DNA of 8,418 bases from Bacteroidota bacterium (GTDB lineage Bacteria; Bacteroidota; Bacteroidia; J057). Every line of letters starts with the position of its first letter. The first letter of the stretch is position 1. The notes under the pieces are model-generated. The model did not search any database and was not told the DNA's origin. It saw nothing but the letters and a program-made list of their open reading frames with translations. This document shows, piece after piece, positions 6,708 through 8,418 of the stretch. The stretch spans positions 1-8,418 of the forward strand of contig CAUJFT010000384.1 of NCBI GenBank assembly GCA_963169475.1, written 5' to 3'. Made by a program: the position numbers and the translations under genes.

Positions 6708-7709
6708 ATGAAAAGATTCATCATTTTATTCCTATTACTTCCTTTTTCAGTATTTGGTCAATTCACAAGCGGGAAGATGCCCGTTTTATCCAATGAAGAA
6801 CGAGATAAAATCACGGAACTCTATGACGGTTTGATTCTGTTTAATTCAACCACAAATTGCATTAATTATTATGGAGGTGGAATGTGGAGAGCCATTTGCG
6901 GGCAATGTGTAACTCCTCCTACATCTCCGGTAGTTACCGAGGTTAAGCCCTTTTACAATTCAGTTACAATTAAAATCAAACAAGATGGATATAAGCATCA
7001 GGTGGCTCTGTTACCTTCCTTTATGCTTATTCCGGACACATCTTCAAAGGTTGTAATTGCCAGAACAGAGGATAGCGAGTCCGCCCAACAAATCATGCTG
7101 ATTAATGTAAGTGATTGCGGGAGTAGTCAGCCTCTTCTTGTAGAAAATGCACAGTTTTCGGAGAATGACCCTTGTGGAAAAGTTGCCAAAATTATTGACA
7201 GTAGAGACGGAAATGAATATCGGGTTTATAGTGTAGGAAATCAATGTTGGATGACCACTAACTTGTTATATGGTACAGCAGACAATAAAGAAATTTTTTT
7301 GGAAACCGACGGTTATCATAAACTCTATAATTGGAATTTTGCAAAAGTTACCCAAGACCCCAAAACAAAAATGTTTCAATCCTCTCCCTATACCGGCGAA
7401 AAAAATGTATGTCCCGTAGGTTGGCATGTCCCTACAGAGCAAGATATTGATGAACTGACGAGTTTTTATCGCGATTATGGCTCTCCGAGTCTGCTTAGAA
7501 ATATATTTAAATCCGAGGAAAATATACACTTTTACAATATACCCGAAAAAAAACATGAGCCATTAGATGAGCGACTAATGTTTTGGGGAGCTTCTACTTC
7601 TCCCTATGATGACGGGAAAATAGTACTCCTAATCGTAGGGAATGAAATCACAAAATACTTTGTGGTCCCGCAAGCAGGGTTGCCTATAAGGTGTGTCAAG
7701 GACAAATAA
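6708..7709 (+). CDS. Exported FISUMP-domain protein
   Basis: This 333-residue protein has a signal peptide MKRFIILFLLLPFSVFGQ (1-18). Residues 24-67 (MPVLSNEERDKI, GLILFNSTTNC, W60, CGQC) match the IPRMT/Cys module of the fibre protein upstream. A linker of about 85 residues follows. Residues 154-333 fit the FISUMP family (Fibrobacter succinogenes major paralogous domain): DSRDGNEYRVYSVGNQCWMTTNL (Trp181), KLYNW, VCPVGWHVPT (Cys235, Trp239), FWGAST (Trp293) and the ending IRCVKDK (Cys329). The family is extracytoplasmic with a fold related to C-type lectins and no known catalytic activity, so binding at the cell surface is a guess. ATG 6708 is chosen because the signal peptide starts there; the frame is open from 6588, but that extension of 40 residues has no sign of coding. 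The strong terminator upstream implies its own promoter, which I could not identify. No C-terminal sorting domain is visible. Confidence 0.8.
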   Translation: MKRFIILFLLLPFSVFGQFTSGKMPVLSNEERDKITELYDGLILFNSTTNCINYYGGGMWRAICGQCVTPPTSPVVTEVKPFYNSVTIKIKQDGYKHQVALLPSFMLIPDTSSKVVIARTEDSESAQQIMLINVSDCGSSQPLLVENAQFSENDPCGKVAKIIDSRDGNEYRVYSVGNQCWMTTNLLYGTADNKEIFLETDGYHKLYNWNFAKVTQDPKTKMFQSSPYTGEKNVCPVGWHVPTEQDIDELTSFYRDYGSPSLLRNIFKSEENIHFYNIPEKKHEPLDERLMFWGASTSPYDDGKIVLLIVGNEITKYFVVPQAGLPIRCVKDK

Positions 7710-7729
7710 TAACTTTATTTTTGCTTTAC

Positions 7730-7783
7730 ATAAGTAGGAGTGGGGAAAAAACCAAGAAAATAGTTGCAAATTAAAGCATTGAC
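7730..7783 (+). repeat. 54-bp intergenic repeat, copy 2 (after the FISUMP gene)
   Basis: This copy pairs with 6539-6592 at 42 of 54 identical bases without gaps, starting ATAAGTAGGAGTG and ending ATTGAC. In both copies TTTAC precedes it (directly here, one base apart in copy 1). It begins 20 bases after the FISUMP stop codon, so the two copies flank that gene in direct orientation. A third, weaker match lies around 7871-7917 (TAG-TT then ATTAAAGC, then GTATTGATTATTAGTGATTT). Confidence 0.5.
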
Positions 7784-7944
7784 TAATTACTGCTTGACCA
7801 TATTTAGTTTATCTTATTCGTCAATTAGTTTGTATTATTTCATGCAAAAGAGTTTATTTAAAACATAAAATAGCTTGTATTAAAGCAAAATATAGTATTG
7901 ATTATTAGTGATTTAATAAAAATAATTTAAAACAAATTTGCCTC

Positions 7945-7968
7945 AGCACTTAGAGCCAGTGAAGTGCT
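7945..7968. repeat. Short hairpin in the intergenic region
   Basis: AGCACTT (7945-7951) and AAGTGCT (7962-7968) are perfect inverted repeats around a 10-base loop. No T tract follows, so it is not a typical terminator. Another 6-bp pair, CTATTG 7970-7975 and CAATAG 7996-8001, follows directly, so a small structured RNA or a recombination site is possible but not shown. Confidence 0.35.
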
Positions 7969-8049
7969 TCTATTGAGCTTTTCTGCAAGGTTGAACAATA
8001 GTAAATCTATTCAGTATTTATGCTAAAAGTCGGCTTCATCGCCAATTTG

Positions 8050-8147
8050 CAAAACGTTAGCGGTTGAAAAAAACTAACGCCCCCAGTTAGGGTCTAAAGA
8101 CCGCTAACTGGGATTGCTTAACTTAACAGCATTGACCTAACGTTTTG
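8050..8147. repeat. 98-bp palindromic element with perfect 11-bp ends and nested hairpin
   Basis: CAAAACGTTAG at 8050-8060 and its exact complement CTAACGTTTTG at 8137-8147 bound the element. Inside, CCCAGTTAG (8082-8090) pairs with CTAACTGGG (8104-8112). The stem is extended by GGTC/GACC around a TAAA loop with one bulged G at 8103, giving 13 bp in all. A further CTAACG at 8074-8079 can pair with CGTTAG at 8055-8060. The motif GTTAG/CTAAC thus occurs five times in 98 bp. No target-site duplication is obvious. It may be a MITE-like or extragenic palindromic element, or a site for the adjacent recombinase. Confidence 0.55.
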
Positions 8148-8290
8148 TTAAAAACAGTTGGGTATTTTATGCCGTCAAATCTATGGTTTATCCAAAAAAA
8201 CGAAAGGTTAAAAATCTCTTTGAGGCATTGAAGTAATCATGACAAGATGTAACTTATTGATTTCAGTTAAACACAACTAAATTTATTTTA

Positions 8291-8327
8291 TTGCGTTTAT
8301 TACTCGAAAAAATAAAAATAAACGCAA
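8291..8327. repeat. Inverted repeat directly upstream of the integrase start
   Basis: TTGCGTTTATT (8291-8301) and AATAAACGCAA (8317-8327) form a perfect 11-bp inverted repeat with a 15-base spacer, ending 6 bases before the ATG at 8334. The position suggests an operator for autoregulation, a recombinase-binding pair, or a leader hairpin hindering translation. The inner arms GTTTATT/AATAAAC are the same as in 2784-2804. Confidence 0.5.
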
Positions 8328-8333
8328 GTCTCT

Positions 8334-8418
8334 ATGATAAAAGCAACCAAAATACTTCACAAAGGAGAAACCCGAATAAAGGTAGATTTTCCTTACAATC
8401 AGGAATTTATTATTTTGC
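8334..8418 (+). CDS. Probable tyrosine recombinase/integrase, N-terminus (partial at right edge)
   Basis: ATG at 8334 opens a frame to the window end, giving 28 residues: MIKATKILHKGETRIKV, then DFPYNQEFIIL. The pattern (LHK-x-E-x-RI-x-V-x-FPYNQE) is what I know from the N-terminal arm region of a family of site-specific tyrosine recombinases common in Bacteroidota; the catalytic domain lies beyond the edge, so R-H-R-Y residues cannot be checked. Such enzymes integrate, excise or invert DNA. The 11-bp inverted repeat immediately upstream and the 98-bp palindrome at 8050-8147 are plausible binding or recombination sites. The identification rests on a short stretch. Confidence 0.55.
   Translation, partial: MIKATKILHKGETRIKVDFPYNQEFIIL

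Larger units (their letters stand above)
7710..8333. other. Gene-free intergenic region rich in inverted repeats
   Basis: These 624 bp hold no convincing gene; the longest tidy frame noticed is 20 codons. They contain the second copy of the 54-bp repeat (7730-7783), a degenerate third copy (about 7871-7917), a 7-bp hairpin (7945-7968), a 98-bp palindromic element with a nested hairpin (8050-8147), and an 11-bp inverted repeat next to the integrase start (8291-8327). The first and last parts are very AT-rich, while 7940-8150 is more mixed and structured. It looks like a recombination or regulatory region rather than decayed coding sequence. Confidence 0.6.

Noticed and set aside
7581..7709. 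Possible variable region of a diversity-generating retroelement at the FISUMP C-terminus
   Set aside because: Lectin-like C-termini can be such targets, but I see no template repeat and no reverse transcriptase in the window.
8050..8147. Integron attC site
   Set aside because: attC outer boxes run RYYYAAC to GTTRRRY, while here GTTAG is on the left and CTAAC on the right, and the GTTAG boxes do not fit GTTRRRY.
8169..8231. 20-codon frame starting MPSNLWFIQKNERL
   Set aside because: It is too short, with no start signal and no recognisable family; it could be a chance frame.

Overview
The window looks like a piece of a Bacteroidota chromosome of moderate to low GC. The evidence is the protein families: a secreted protein of the type whose mature end reads ASHFMGADMTYEC, a fibre protein with NVGIGT-type and IPRMT-type modules, a FISUMP-domain protein, and an integrase N-terminus of a Bacteroidota type. 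Signal peptides ending in FGQ, two exact TAnnTTTG promoter boxes and the lack of clear Shine-Dalgarno sites agree with this. I cannot name a genus.

Layout from left to right. (1) 1-645, minus strand: the N-terminal 215 residues of a large exported protein that runs off the left edge. (2) 646-860: a divergent intergenic region with one TAnnTTTG box on each strand. (3) 861-2606, plus strand: an exported protein related to arylsulfotransferases (ASST), with the family's His/Arg residues recognisable. (4) 2607-2874: AT-rich spacer with a short inverted repeat upstream of the next gene. (5) 2875-6456, plus strand: one long fibre/adhesin-like gene cut in two by an in-frame TAA at 4645-4647. It has a signal peptide, four tandem units of about 71 residues, several NVGIG-type modules, an IPRMT module, and a glycine-rich, cysteine-containing C-terminal region like that of phage tail-fibre tips. 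(6) 6473-6511: a strong rho-independent terminator. (7) 6708-7709: a FISUMP-domain exported protein with the same IPRMT/Cys module, flanked on both sides by copies of a 54-bp intergenic repeat. (8) 7710-8333: about 620 bp with no gene but rich in inverted repeats. (9) 8334-8418: the first 28 codons of a probable tyrosine recombinase running off the right edge.

Read together, this is a cell-surface or secreted-protein locus (three signal-peptide proteins plus the fibre) next to a recombinase gene and palindromic DNA. The fibre and FISUMP proteins probably act in a related way at the surface, because they share a module. The main surprise is the split fibre gene. Its stop sits exactly where an internal paralogous module has tyrosine, and the 1.8 kb after it is fully open in the same frame. 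It is therefore a very recent nonsense mutation, a sequencing or assembly error, or a read-through site. The second point of interest is that inverted repeats upstream of the fibre gene and upstream of the integrase share arm sequences, which raises the possibility of a common regulator or recombinase site.
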